Assembly (NCBI RefSeq): GCF_947490095.1 | Contig: NZ_CANLFS010000015.1 | Coordinates: 1-64,000, forward strand | Length of the DNA: 64,000 nt | Direction: 5' to 3' | From: an uncultured Halomonas sp. | GTDB taxonomy: Bacteria; Pseudomonadota; Gammaproteobacteria; Pseudomonadales; Halomonadaceae | Shown: positions 41,209-50,542 of the stretch, one piece after another | Numbering within the stretch: position 1 is the stretch's first letter | How the letters are laid out: each line of letters begins with the position of its first letter | The notes under the pieces: generated by a model | What the model was told of the DNA's origin: nothing | The model's database searches: none | What the model saw: only the letters and a program-made list of their open reading frames with translations | Made by a program: the position numbers and the translations under genes

Positions 41209-42099
41209 ATGAACAAGACCAGAACTTCCGGACGCACCATCGGCGGATTGCGAACCCTCTCGCTGCAGGCACCCGCCGTCTCCCTGCTTTTTCTATGGAT
41301 GATCGTGCCGCTGGCGATGACCGTCTGGTTCTCGCTGCAGCGCTACAACCTCTTGATGCCGGGCATGACCGGCTTTGCCGGGCTCGAGAACTACGAATAC
41401 CTGTTCACCGACCCCGCCCTGTGGTCGGCCATGGGCACGACCCTGCTGATGGTGGGCTGGGTACTGGCGATCACCGTGGTCGGCGGGACCCTGCTGGCGG
41501 TGCTCTTCCAGCAGGAGTTCATGGGGCAGGGCATCGCCCGGGTGCTGGCCATCTCGCCGTTCTTCGTCATGCCCACCGTCAGCGCCCTGGTGTGGAAGAA
41601 CATGATGATGCACCCGGCCAACGGCGTGCTGTCCTGGGTGGCCGAGTCACTGGGCCTGCCCGCGGTGGACTGGTTCTCGTCGCTGCCCTTGACCTCGATC
41701 ATCATCATCGTGTCCTGGCAGTGGCTACCCTTCGCGCTGTTGATCCTGCTGACCGCCATGCAGTCGCTGGATGAGGACCAGGTCGAAGCCGCCCGCATGG
41801 ACGGGGCCGGGCCAATCGCGATCTTCTTCTTCATCACGTTGCCGCATCTCAAGCGGGCGATCAGCGTGGTGATCATGATCGAGATGATCTTCCTGTTGAC
41901 CATCTTCGCCGAGATCTTCGTCACCACCTCCGGCGGCCCGGGCCTTGCGACCACCAACCTGGCTTACCTGATCTACATTCGCGCCCTGCTCGACTTCGAC
42001 GTAGGCATGGCCTCCGCCGGTGGGGTGGTGGCGATCATCCTCGCCAATATTGTTGCCATCTTCCTGGTCCGCATGGTGGCCAAGAACCTGGAAAGCTGA
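41209..42099 (+). CDS. smoF: Polyol ABC transporter permease SmoF-like
   Basis: A 296-residue inner-membrane permease. The start at 41209 (MNKTRTSGRTIGGLRTLSLQAPAVSLLFLWM in outline) leaves a 64-bp gap after the binding protein that includes the stem-loop; the frame is open to 41152, which would overlap that stem. About six membrane helices are visible, and the EAA loop is EAARMDGAGPIAIFFFITLPHLK in outline. GGPGLATTNLAYLIYI near the C-terminus is common in sorbitol/mannitol permeases. Confidence 0.93.
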   Translation: MNKTRTSGRTIGGLRTLSLQAPAVSLLFLWMIVPLAMTVWFSLQRYNLLMPGMTGFAGLENYEYLFTDPALWSAMGTTLLMVGWVLAITVVGGTLLAVLFQQEFMGQGIARVLAISPFFVMPTVSALVWKNMMMHPANGVLSWVAESLGLPAVDWFSSLPLTSIIIIVSWQWLPFALLILLTAMQSLDEDQVEAARMDGAGPIAIFFFITLPHLKRAISVVIMIEMIFLLTIFAEIFVTTSGGPGLATTNLAYLIYIRALLDFDVGMASAGGVVAIILANIVAIFLVRMVAKNLES

Positions 42100-42114
42100 C
42101 ACGGGAGCGCGAAC

Positions 42115-42999
42115 ATGACGACGACAAGAACCAAACTCATGACCGGGGTCGCCGCCCCGGGGCGGCAGCGGTCTGCCTTGACCGAGGCCCTGCTCAATCG
42201 GCGCCTGTGGCTCGGCGTGCTGGGCTGGACCGTGGCCATCGTGATCTTCTTCCCGATCTTCTGGATGGTGTTGACCGGCTTCAAGACCGAGGCCGAGGCC
42301 ATCGCCGAGCCGAGCCTGATCTTCTCGCCGACCCTGGACAGCTACGCCGAGGTCCAGAGCCGTGCCGGCTACGCCAAGTTTGCCATCAACAGCGTGGTGG
42401 TGGCTTTCGGTTCGACCCTGCTGGCCCTGCTGATCGCCATCCCGTCGGCCTACTCCATGGCCTTCCTGCCCACCAAGCGCACCAAGGGCACCCTGCTGTG
42501 GATGCTTTCCACCAAGATGTTGCCGCCGGTGGGCGTGCTGGTGCCGATCTATCTGTTGTTCCGCGACGTCGGGCTGCTGGATACCCGCACCGGGCTGATC
42601 ATCGTCTACACCCTGATGAACCTGCCGATCGTGGTATGGATGCTCTACACCTTCTTCAAGGACATGCCCAAGGACATCCTCGAAGCGGGTCGCATGGACG
42701 GGGCCGGCACGCTACAGGAGGTGCTCTATCTGCTGCTGCCGCTGACCCTGCCGGGCATCGCTTCCACGGGTCTGCTGGCGGTGATCTTGAGCTGGAACGA
42801 GGCCTTCTGGAGCCTCAATCTCACCTCCTCCCAGGCGGCGCCGCTGACGGCCTACATTGCCTCCTTCTCGAGCCCCGAAGGCCTGTTCTGGGCCAAGCTC
42901 TCCGCGGCCTCGACCATGGCCATCGCGCCGATCCTGGTGTTCGGCTGGCTGACACAAAAACAAATGGTTCGTGGCCTGACCTTCGGCGCCGTCAAATAA
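42115..42999 (+). CDS. smoG: Polyol ABC transporter permease SmoG-like
   Basis: A 294-residue permease with about six transmembrane segments, starting 15 bp after the preceding permease with GGGAGCG before ATG. FFPIFWMVLTGFKTEAEAIA at the N-terminus, the EAA loop ILEAGRMDGAGTLQEVLYLLLPL in outline, and the C-terminal KQMVRGLTFGAVK match SmoG/MtlG subunits. Confidence 0.94.
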   Translation: MTTTRTKLMTGVAAPGRQRSALTEALLNRRLWLGVLGWTVAIVIFFPIFWMVLTGFKTEAEAIAEPSLIFSPTLDSYAEVQSRAGYAKFAINSVVVAFGSTLLALLIAIPSAYSMAFLPTKRTKGTLLWMLSTKMLPPVGVLVPIYLLFRDVGLLDTRTGLIIVYTLMNLPIVVWMLYTFFKDMPKDILEAGRMDGAGTLQEVLYLLLPLTLPGIASTGLLAVILSWNEAFWSLNLTSSQAAPLTAYIASFSSPEGLFWAKLSAASTMAIAPILVFGWLTQKQMVRGLTFGAVK

Positions 43000-43012
43000 C
43001 AGGAATCTCATC

Positions 43013-44158
<1,146 letters not shown>

Positions 44159-44168
44159 GGAGCGATAT

Positions 44169-44855
44169 ATGAATACCCTGATCTTCGATTGCGATGGTGT
44201 GCTGGTGGACAGCGAAGCCATTGCGGAAGCGACCCTGATCGAGCTGCTGGGGGCCTGGTTGCCGGACCTGGCGGCCGAGGAGGAGCTGAAGGCGGCGCTG
44301 GGCATGACCACGGCGAATATCCTCACGCACCTGGAGGCGCGCAGCGTCCATCGCCTGCCCGCCCGAGCCGCGGCCCGCGTCGACGACACCATCGAGGCAC
44401 GCCTGCGTCGAGAGTTGTGTGCCATCGAGGGTGTCGCCGAGGCCATCGCGTCGCTCACCCTGCCGCTGGCGGTAGTCTCCAACAGCCGCCGTCAGCGGGT
44501 GCTGGACTCGCTGGCCACCACCGGCCTCGCGGATCGACTGGGCGAGATACCGATCTTCACCGCCGATCAGGCGGCGGCTCCCAAGCCGGATCCGGCGATC
44601 TATCGCCTGGCCGCCGCCGAGCTCTCGTGTGCGCCGGGCGATTGCCTGGTGGTGGAGGACAGCGTCTCCGGCGTCACCGCCGCCCATGGCGCCGGCATGA
44701 CGGTGATCGGTTTCACCGGTGCCAGCCATGTGGCGGCGGGGCAGGCCGAGAGGCTACGCGAGGCCGGCGCCTGGCAAATCCTGCCCCACATGCACGGGCT
44801 CGGGGCACTGGTGCGGCAGTGGCAGGCGACGCGCCTGACCACCGTTGGCTCTTGA
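44169..44855 (+). CDS. HAD-superfamily sugar phosphatase/phosphoglucomutase-like
   Basis: A 228-residue HAD-IA hydrolase. Motif I is FDCDGVLVDSE (nucleophile D8 and D10), motif II VVSNSRRQ, motif III Lys in AAPKPDP and motif IV VVEDSVSGVTAA. The alpha-helical cap follows motif I (subclass IA). Such genes occur regularly in SmoEFGK-type polyol clusters, as in Rhodobacter, and are thought to remove phosphate from off-pathway sugar or polyol phosphates. The true substrate is not known. It starts 10 bp after the ATPase gene. Confidence 0.88.
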   Translation: MNTLIFDCDGVLVDSEAIAEATLIELLGAWLPDLAAEEELKAALGMTTANILTHLEARSVHRLPARAAARVDDTIEARLRRELCAIEGVAEAIASLTLPLAVVSNSRRQRVLDSLATTGLADRLGEIPIFTADQAAAPKPDPAIYRLAAAELSCAPGDCLVVEDSVSGVTAAHGAGMTVIGFTGASHVAAGQAERLREAGAWQILPHMHGLGALVRQWQATRLTTVGS

Positions 44856-44892
44856 TGGGGGCCATCCCTCAACACAAGGCGGAGACGACGCC

Positions 44893-45669
44893 ATGAAACT
44901 TCAGGACAGGGTCGCCGTGATCACCGGTGGCGCGCGGGGCATCGGCCTGGCCATCGCCAAACGCTATCTCGCCGAAGGCGCCCGGGTGGTGGTGGCCGAT
45001 ATCGACCTCAATGCCATCGATGACGCGGTAGACCAGCTTGCCGGCGACGATCGCGTCAAGGGGGTTCATCTCGATGTCTGTGATAGCCGCTCCATCGCGG
45101 CGATGGTAGAGGAAACGGTTCGCCACTTCGGCGGCATCGATATCCTGGTCAACAACGCCGCGGTGTTCGATATGGCGCCGGTACTCGACGTCAGCGAGGC
45201 AAGCTACGACAGGCAATTCGGCGTCAACGTCAAGGGTGCCTTCTTTACGCTGCAGGCGGTGGCCAGGGTCATGGTGGACCGCGGCCGGGGCGGAAAGATC
45301 ATCAACATGGCCTCCCAGGCAGGACGCCGTGGCGAGCCCCTGGTCAGCATGTACTGCGCCTCCAAGGCCGCGATGATCAGCTTGACCCAGTCCTGCGGCC
45401 TGGCGCTGATCGAGCATGGCATCAACGTCAATGGTATCGCCCCGGGGGTGGTGGATACCCCGATGTGGGAAGAGGTCGATGCGTTGTTCGCTCGCTACGA
45501 GAATCGTCCCCTGGGCGAGAAGAAGCGCCTGGTCGGCGAAGCGGTGCCCTATGGACGAATGGGCCGTCCCGAGGATCATGTCGGGGCCGCCGTTTTCCTC
45601 GCCAGTGACGACAGCGGCTATGTGGTGGCGCAGACGCTCAATGTCGACGGCGGCAACTGGATGAGCTGA
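44893..45669 (+). CDS. smoS: SDR-family polyol dehydrogenase (sorbitol dehydrogenase-like)
   Basis: A 258-residue short-chain dehydrogenase, likely oxidising D-sorbitol (glucitol) to fructose with NAD+. The start at 44893 (MKLQDRVAVITGGARGIG) has GGAG upstream. The cofactor motif is TGGARGIG, the acidic residue in VVADIDLNA suggests NAD+ preference, NNAAV is present, and the catalytic Ser/Tyr/Lys lie in INMASQAGRRGE and YCASKAA. The C-terminal LNVDGGNWMS is typical of SmoS. It overlaps the next gene by one base (TGATG). Confidence 0.9.
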   Translation: MKLQDRVAVITGGARGIGLAIAKRYLAEGARVVVADIDLNAIDDAVDQLAGDDRVKGVHLDVCDSRSIAAMVEETVRHFGGIDILVNNAAVFDMAPVLDVSEASYDRQFGVNVKGAFFTLQAVARVMVDRGRGGKIINMASQAGRRGEPLVSMYCASKAAMISLTQSCGLALIEHGINVNGIAPGVVDTPMWEEVDALFARYENRPLGEKKRLVGEAVPYGRMGRPEDHVGAAVFLASDDSGYVVAQTLNVDGGNWMS

Positions 45670-46301
45670 TGACTCCCAATATTCATGCAGTGACGACGCG
45701 GGTGCTCGAGGCGGCGGGGGAGCGGTCTCGTTTCATTGTGGCCCTGGCGGGGCCGCCCGCCGCGGGCAAGTCCTTTCTCTCGGGCTGGTTGTGCCGCGAG
45801 CTCAACGGCCGCCGGCCGGGGTGCGCCGCGGTGGTGCCCATGGACGGCTACCACTTCGACAATGCGGTGCTCGACCCCCAGGGCCTGGTGCCCATCAAGG
45901 GCGCACCGGAGACCTTCGACTGTGACGGGCTCCGGCACGACCTGGAACGCATCCGCCGCGCCGACGGCACCGTCGCCGTGCCGGTGTTCGATCGCCCGCT
46001 GGATCTGGCGCGGGCCGGCGGTCGCTTGATTACCCCCGAGCATCGGCTGGTGATCGTCGAGGGTAACTACCTGCTGCTCGACGAGGGGCCCTGGCCGACG
46101 CTGCGGCCGCTGTTCGACATGACACTGTTCCTCGAGGTGCCCGATGAACTGCTCGAGGCGCGGCTTATCCAGCGCTGGCGGGAGATGGGGCAGGACCCGG
46201 CGGGTGCCCTCGAGCGGACTCGCCACAAGGACATGCTCAATGCCCACCTGATCAAGACGGCCTCGGTGCCCGCGGACCTGCACTGGGCCGCCAGTAGTTG
46301 A
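45669..46301 (+). CDS. P-loop kinase of the uridine/pantothenate/fructose-kinase-like group
   Basis: A 210-residue P-loop kinase. Walker A is ALAGPPAAGKSFLSGWL; PMDGYHFDNAVLD and the LVIVEGNYLLLDEGPW (Walker B and substrate) motif are typical of YggC/FrcK-like nucleoside-kinase-fold sugar kinases. It overlaps the SDR gene by one base and precedes the mannitol-dehydrogenase gene, so phosphorylating fructose made from sorbitol or mannitol is a plausible role, in parallel with the PfkB fructokinase at 49556-50512. Family membership is confident; the substrate is inference. Confidence 0.82.
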   Translation: MTPNIHAVTTRVLEAAGERSRFIVALAGPPAAGKSFLSGWLCRELNGRRPGCAAVVPMDGYHFDNAVLDPQGLVPIKGAPETFDCDGLRHDLERIRRADGTVAVPVFDRPLDLARAGGRLITPEHRLVIVEGNYLLLDEGPWPTLRPLFDMTLFLEVPDELLEARLIQRWREMGQDPAGALERTRHKDMLNAHLIKTASVPADLHWAASS

Positions 46302-46366
46302 GCGTCGTCGAACTTACTTTCTTCTCCCTTAATTCAATTCACCGCCCCCGGCGGCAGGAGCTTCCC

Positions 46367-47842
46367 ATGACCCGACTGACCAACGCCAACCTGGAGCGTC
46401 TGGCCCCCGAGATCACCACGCCGCGTTACGACCGTGGCGGCGTCAGCGCCGGCATCGTCCATATCGGGGTGGGTGGCTTCCATCGCGCCCACCAGGCGAT
46501 GTACGTGGATGAGCTGATGAATCGCGGTGAGGCGCTGGACTGGGGGATCGTTGGCGTCGGCGTAATGCCCGGCGATCGCCGTATGCAACAGGCCCTGGCG
46601 GCTCAGGATCATCTCTATACCGTGGTGGTGAAGCATCCGGATGGTCGCCGGGAGGCTCGCGTCGTGGGCGCCATGCTGGATTACCTGTTCGCTCCGGAAG
46701 ACCCGGAGGCGGTGATCGAGCGGATGGCCGACCCGGCGATCCGTATCGTTTCGCTGACCGTCACCGAAGGCGGCTACAATTTCCATCCGGTCAGCGGCGA
46801 GTTCGACCTCGGTAATCCCGATGTTCAGCATGATCTGGACGAACCGAGCCTGTCCAGGACCTCCTTCGGCCTGGTCATCGAGGCGCTTGCCCGACGTCGG
46901 GCGCGGGGCATTACGCCCTTCACGGTGATGTCCTGCGACAATATCCAGGGCAACGGCGATGTGGCCCGCAAGATGTTTACTGCCTTCGCCCGGGCCCGCG
47001 ATGCCGAGCTCGGCGCCTGGGTCGAGACCGAGGTGCCGTTCCCCAATTCCATGGTCGATCGCATCACGCCGGTGACCACGCCCGCGGATATCGACGAGCT
47101 CGCCGATCGCTTCGCCGTCGAGGATGCCTGGCCGGTGGTCTGTGAGCCCTTCACCCAGTGGGTGCTGGAGGATCATTTCGTCGCCGGGCGTCCGGCCTTC
47201 GAGCAGGCCGGCGTGCAGCTGGTCGAAGACGTCGTTCCCTATGAGCTGATGAAGCTGCGCCTGCTCAATGCCGGTCACCAGGCGTTGGCCTATTTCGGCT
47301 ACCTGGCCGGCTATGAATATGCTCACGAGGCCAGTGCCGACCCGCTGATCGTCGACTTCCTGCTGGGTTACATGACCCACGAGGCGACCCCCACCCTGGC
47401 GATACTGCCGGGTGTCGACCTGGACGACTACCGCCGTACCCTGATCACGCGCTTCGCCAATCCCGAGGTCAGAGACACCCTGGCCCGGCTGTGTGCCGAG
47501 AGCTCGGATCGCATCCCCAAGTGGCTGGTGCCGGTGATCCGCCATCAGCTCGACAGCGGTGGCGACATACATCGCTGTGCGGCCGTGGTGGCCAGCTGGG
47601 CCCGTTACGCCGAAGGCGTCGACGAGAAGGGCGCGCCCATCCAGGTAGTCGACCGCCTGAAGGACGAGCTGATGGCCATCGCGGCCCGCAACCACGACCA
47701 GCCCACCGCCTTTATCGAGAACCGCGAGCTGTTCGGCGACCTGGCCGAGAATGACCGGTTCCGCGAGGCCTACCTCGAGGCGTTGAATCGTCTGCACCGG
47801 GAAGGTGCGAAGGCGACCTTGACGGCCCTGGTCGCGGGCTGA
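46367..47842 (+). CDS. Mannitol dehydrogenase family polyol dehydrogenase
   Basis: A 491-residue long-chain polyol dehydrogenase (mannitol to fructose, arabitol to xylulose, or sorbitol). The start at 46367 (MTRLTNANLERLAPE) has CAGGAG upstream; the frame is open to 46298. Features are the Rossmann region VHIGVGGFHRAHQAMYVDEL, VSLTVTEGGYN, the SCDNIQGNG motif, the PNSMVDRITP block and the conserved catalytic Lys in ELMKLRLLNAGHQALAY. With the xylulokinase next door, D-arabitol use is likely besides mannitol. Confidence 0.93.
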   Translation: MTRLTNANLERLAPEITTPRYDRGGVSAGIVHIGVGGFHRAHQAMYVDELMNRGEALDWGIVGVGVMPGDRRMQQALAAQDHLYTVVVKHPDGRREARVVGAMLDYLFAPEDPEAVIERMADPAIRIVSLTVTEGGYNFHPVSGEFDLGNPDVQHDLDEPSLSRTSFGLVIEALARRRARGITPFTVMSCDNIQGNGDVARKMFTAFARARDAELGAWVETEVPFPNSMVDRITPVTTPADIDELADRFAVEDAWPVVCEPFTQWVLEDHFVAGRPAFEQAGVQLVEDVVPYELMKLRLLNAGHQALAYFGYLAGYEYAHEASADPLIVDFLLGYMTHEATPTLAILPGVDLDDYRRTLITRFANPEVRDTLARLCAESSDRIPKWLVPVIRHQLDSGGDIHRCAAVVASWARYAEGVDEKGAPIQVVDRLKDELMAIAARNHDQPTAFIENRELFGDLAENDRFREAYLEALNRLHREGAKATLTALVAG

Positions 47843-47902
47843 CCAAAATGCGCGACCGGGGGCTCGCCTCTCGACGAGTCTCGGTGGCTTGAGGGGGTGA
47901 GC

Positions 47903-49393
47903 ATGTATCTTGGCGTAGATTGCGGTACCCAGAGCACCAAGGTCGTGGTGGTCGATGTCGACCGAGGGCATGTCCTCGGCGAGGCCAGCCGTCCTCACGC
48001 ACTCACCGAAGGCGCTAACGGCCGCCGTGAGCAGGCGCCGGCCGACTGGATCGCGGCCTTTCGCGGCGCCTTCGGCGATGTGGTGGCGCGGTCCGGCATC
48101 GAGGCCCGGGCGATTCGCGGCATCGGCGTCTCCGGCCAGCAGCATGGCATGGTGGCGCTGGATCATTGGGGTGAGCCGGTGCACCCGGCCAAGCTGTGGT
48201 GTGACACCGAGACCGCGCCCTGGAACAACGCCCTGGTCGAACGGCTCGGCGGTGACGCCGGGTGTAGGGACAAGCTGGGCCTGGTGCTGCAGACCGGCTA
48301 CACCGCCTCCAAGCTGGCGTGGCTACGGGAGACACACCCTGACGCCTACCGGCGTATCGATACGCTGTTGCTGCCCCATGATTATCTCAATTTCTGGCTC
48401 ACCGGTGAGCGGGTCAGCGAGGCCGGCGATGCCTCCGGCACTGGCTATTTCGACACCCGCAGACGGTGCTGGCGAACCGATGTTTTCGCCGCGATCGCAC
48501 CGGAGCTGGATGCCGAGCGAGTCCTGCCGCGCCTGATCGATTCTCACGAGCCCGCGGGCCGGGTGCGTCCTGCGCTGGCTCGCGAGCTGGGACTGGCCGA
48601 TGATGTGGTGGTCTCGAGCGGCGGCGGCGACAACATGCTGGGGGCCATCGGCACCGGCAATATCGCGCCAGGGATCGTGACCCTGAGTCTGGGTACCTCG
48701 GGCACGGTCTGTGCTTATTCGCCCGAACCGTTATATGCCGCGAACACCCTGGCCGCCAACTTCTGTGCCAGCAGCGGTGGTTGGCTGCCCTTGATCTGCA
48801 CCATGAACGTCACCTCGGCGACAAACCGGGTGCGTGAGCTGTTCGGGCTCGACCTGATGGCCTTCGATGAAAGGGTCGCCGGTGCACCGATCGGCGCCGA
48901 GGGGGTCAGCGTCGTGCCGTTTTTCAATGGCGAGCGAGTGCCCATGTTGCCCCAGGCTTCGGCCAGCTTCCTGGGCTTGACCAGCCGCAACACCACTCAG
49001 GCCAACCTGTGTCGAGCGGTGGTCGAAGGTGCCACTTTCGGCCTGCACTATGGGCTGGAGCAACTCGGGGGGCTAGCCGCTGACGCGGAACAGATACGCC
49101 TGATCGGCGGTGGCGCGCGAAGTCGGGTGTGGCGCCAGATGGTGGCCGATGTCCTCGGCACGCCGGTCATCTGCCCCGTGATTACCGATGCCGCCGCCCT
49201 GGGGGCGGCCATTCAGGCCGCCTGGTGTGCACAGTATCCCCACGCCTCGCTCGAGGATCTCTGCAGCCGCCTGGTTCACCTGGATGAGGGATCCCTCGCT
49301 ACTCCTCACCCCGACAGCGTTGCCGACTATGGCCAGGCCTATGAACGCTATCGTCGTGCATTGGCCGACCACTACGGCGACGCTTGTGCGTAG
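47903..49393 (+). CDS. xylB: Xylulokinase
   Basis: A 496-residue FGGY-family kinase phosphorylating D-xylulose. It starts at 47903 (MYLGVDCGTQSTKVVVVD) with GAGGGGG upstream; a GTG at 47897 is an alternative. Motifs are GVSGQQHGMVALD, ASKLAWLRE, LLLPHDYLNFWLTGE, SEAGDASGTGYFD and IGGGARSRVWRQMVADVLG. It ends the polyol operon before a shared bidirectional terminator. Together with the mannitol-dehydrogenase family enzyme it completes a route from arabitol through xylulose to xylulose-5-phosphate. Confidence 0.95.
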   Translation: MYLGVDCGTQSTKVVVVDVDRGHVLGEASRPHALTEGANGRREQAPADWIAAFRGAFGDVVARSGIEARAIRGIGVSGQQHGMVALDHWGEPVHPAKLWCDTETAPWNNALVERLGGDAGCRDKLGLVLQTGYTASKLAWLRETHPDAYRRIDTLLLPHDYLNFWLTGERVSEAGDASGTGYFDTRRRCWRTDVFAAIAPELDAERVLPRLIDSHEPAGRVRPALARELGLADDVVVSSGGGDNMLGAIGTGNIAPGIVTLSLGTSGTVCAYSPEPLYAANTLAANFCASSGGWLPLICTMNVTSATNRVRELFGLDLMAFDERVAGAPIGAEGVSVVPFFNGERVPMLPQASASFLGLTSRNTTQANLCRAVVEGATFGLHYGLEQLGGLAADAEQIRLIGGGARSRVWRQMVADVLGTPVICPVITDAAALGAAIQAAWCAQYPHASLEDLCSRLVHLDEGSLATPHPDSVADYGQAYERYRRALADHYGDACA

Positions 49394-49471
49394 GGGCCGA
49401 TACCGAGGGGCCGATACCGAGGATCCCTGGGCGCCGCTGTCGATGGCCGATGCGTAAGGCCAGGACGCAAC

Positions 49472-49500
49472 AAAGGGCACGGCACTTGCCGTGCCCTTTG
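49472..49500. terminator. Bidirectional intrinsic terminator between xylB and fructokinase
   Basis: AAAGGGCACGGC pairs with GCCGTGCCCTTT around a 4-nt loop. The A-run before and T-run after the GC stem allow termination of both convergent genes. A 14-bp tandem duplication (GGGGCCGATACCGA) lies just before, from 49394. Confidence 0.85.
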
Positions 49501-49555
49501 TCATGCGAGGCATGGTGACCATCAGGGTTGACGCCTGGGTCGTGCCAGGGACGCC

Positions 49556-50512
49556 TCAGATGGCGGAGAGGTCGGCCCGTGTCGGCAGGGCGACATAGGA
49601 ACCGGGGCGGGTCACCGCATGGGCCCCACAGCGACAGGCGAAGGCCAGTGCGGCCTCCAGGCGCTGCGTGTCGCGATGCCAGCCGTCCTCGAAGCCGTTC
49701 TCGGCGAGGGCCGTCAGCAGCCCACCGATAAAGGCATCGCCGCCCGCCGTGGTGTCTACCGGTACGACGGCGGGCGGGGCAACCGACAGTGATACCTCGG
49801 CGCCCAGGGCGCGTACGTTCCCGCCGCCATCGGTGGTCACGACCAGCTTGACCCCGGCGGCCAGGCGCTCGGCCAGCCAGGTGTCTTCCGGATGGTCACC
49901 CCGCAGGTCGTCGACTTCGTCCAGGGAAAGCTTGAGCAGGTCCGCGGCATCGAGTAGTCGAGTGACCAGGGCGGTATCCGCGCGGCCGTCGGGCCAGAGG
50001 TTGTGTCGCAGGTTGGCGTCGACGCTGACCAGGCAGCCGGCCCGCGAGGCCATTTCGGCCATGGCCAGCGTGGTCTCGGCGATCTCCGGGTCGGTCAGGC
50101 TATTGCTGCACAGGTGCAGGATGGCCGGTTCGCTGAAGATCCCGGCAGGCAGGTCCGTCAGGCGATAGAGCAGGTCGGCCGCGGGTGGCCGATAGAAGTC
50201 GAAGGTGCGCTCGCCGCCCGCATCTCGGGAGACGAAGGCCAGCGCCGTGCGTGCCTCGCGGGTACGGCGCACGCCGGAGAGCTCGACGCCCTGGGCGTCG
50301 AGCTCGGCGGCCAGGAAGTCGCCGAAGTAGTCGTCACCGAGCATGCCCAGGAAACGGCTGGGCATGCCTAGCCGTGAGCAGGCCACGGCGACGTTGGCCG
50401 GAGCGCCGCCGGCATAGGGCGTGAAGGTCTCCGGGGCCTCGTCGGTGGCATCTCCCAGGCGGCTGGAGAGCATGTCGACGAGAGCTTCACCGAAGGCGAT
50501 AACGGGTATCAT
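49556..50512 (-). CDS. PfkB-family fructokinase
   Basis: A 318-residue ribokinase/PfkB-family kinase, best matching fructokinases (FrK/ScrK). N-terminal FGEALVDML, the PYAGGAPANVAVACSRLGMPSRFLGMLGDDYFGDF block and the anion-hole/catalytic motif DTTAGGDAF are present; the last differs slightly from the usual DTTGAGDAF but keeps the catalytic Asp. It is last in the edd-glk-mutarotase-fructokinase operon. It would turn fructose from sucrose or polyol oxidation into fructose-6-phosphate for Pgi. Confidence 0.9.
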   Translation of the reverse strand: MIPVIAFGEALVDMLSSRLGDATDEAPETFTPYAGGAPANVAVACSRLGMPSRFLGMLGDDYFGDFLAAELDAQGVELSGVRRTREARTALAFVSRDAGGERTFDFYRPPAADLLYRLTDLPAGIFSEPAILHLCSNSLTDPEIAETTLAMAEMASRAGCLVSVDANLRHNLWPDGRADTALVTRLLDAADLLKLSLDEVDDLRGDHPEDTWLAERLAAGVKLVVTTDGGGNVRALGAEVSLSVAPPAVVPVDTTAGGDAFIGGLLTALAENGFEDGWHRDTQRLEAALAFACRCGAHAVTRPGSYVALPTRADLSAI

Positions 50513-50542
50513 GATCGTTGATCCTTGTGGTTGGGCGGGGGC

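Noticed and set aside
46334..48184. 616-codon minus-strand open frame
   Set aside because: It covers the mannitol-dehydrogenase family gene and the start of xylB in antisense. It is a GC-driven shadow with no family features.
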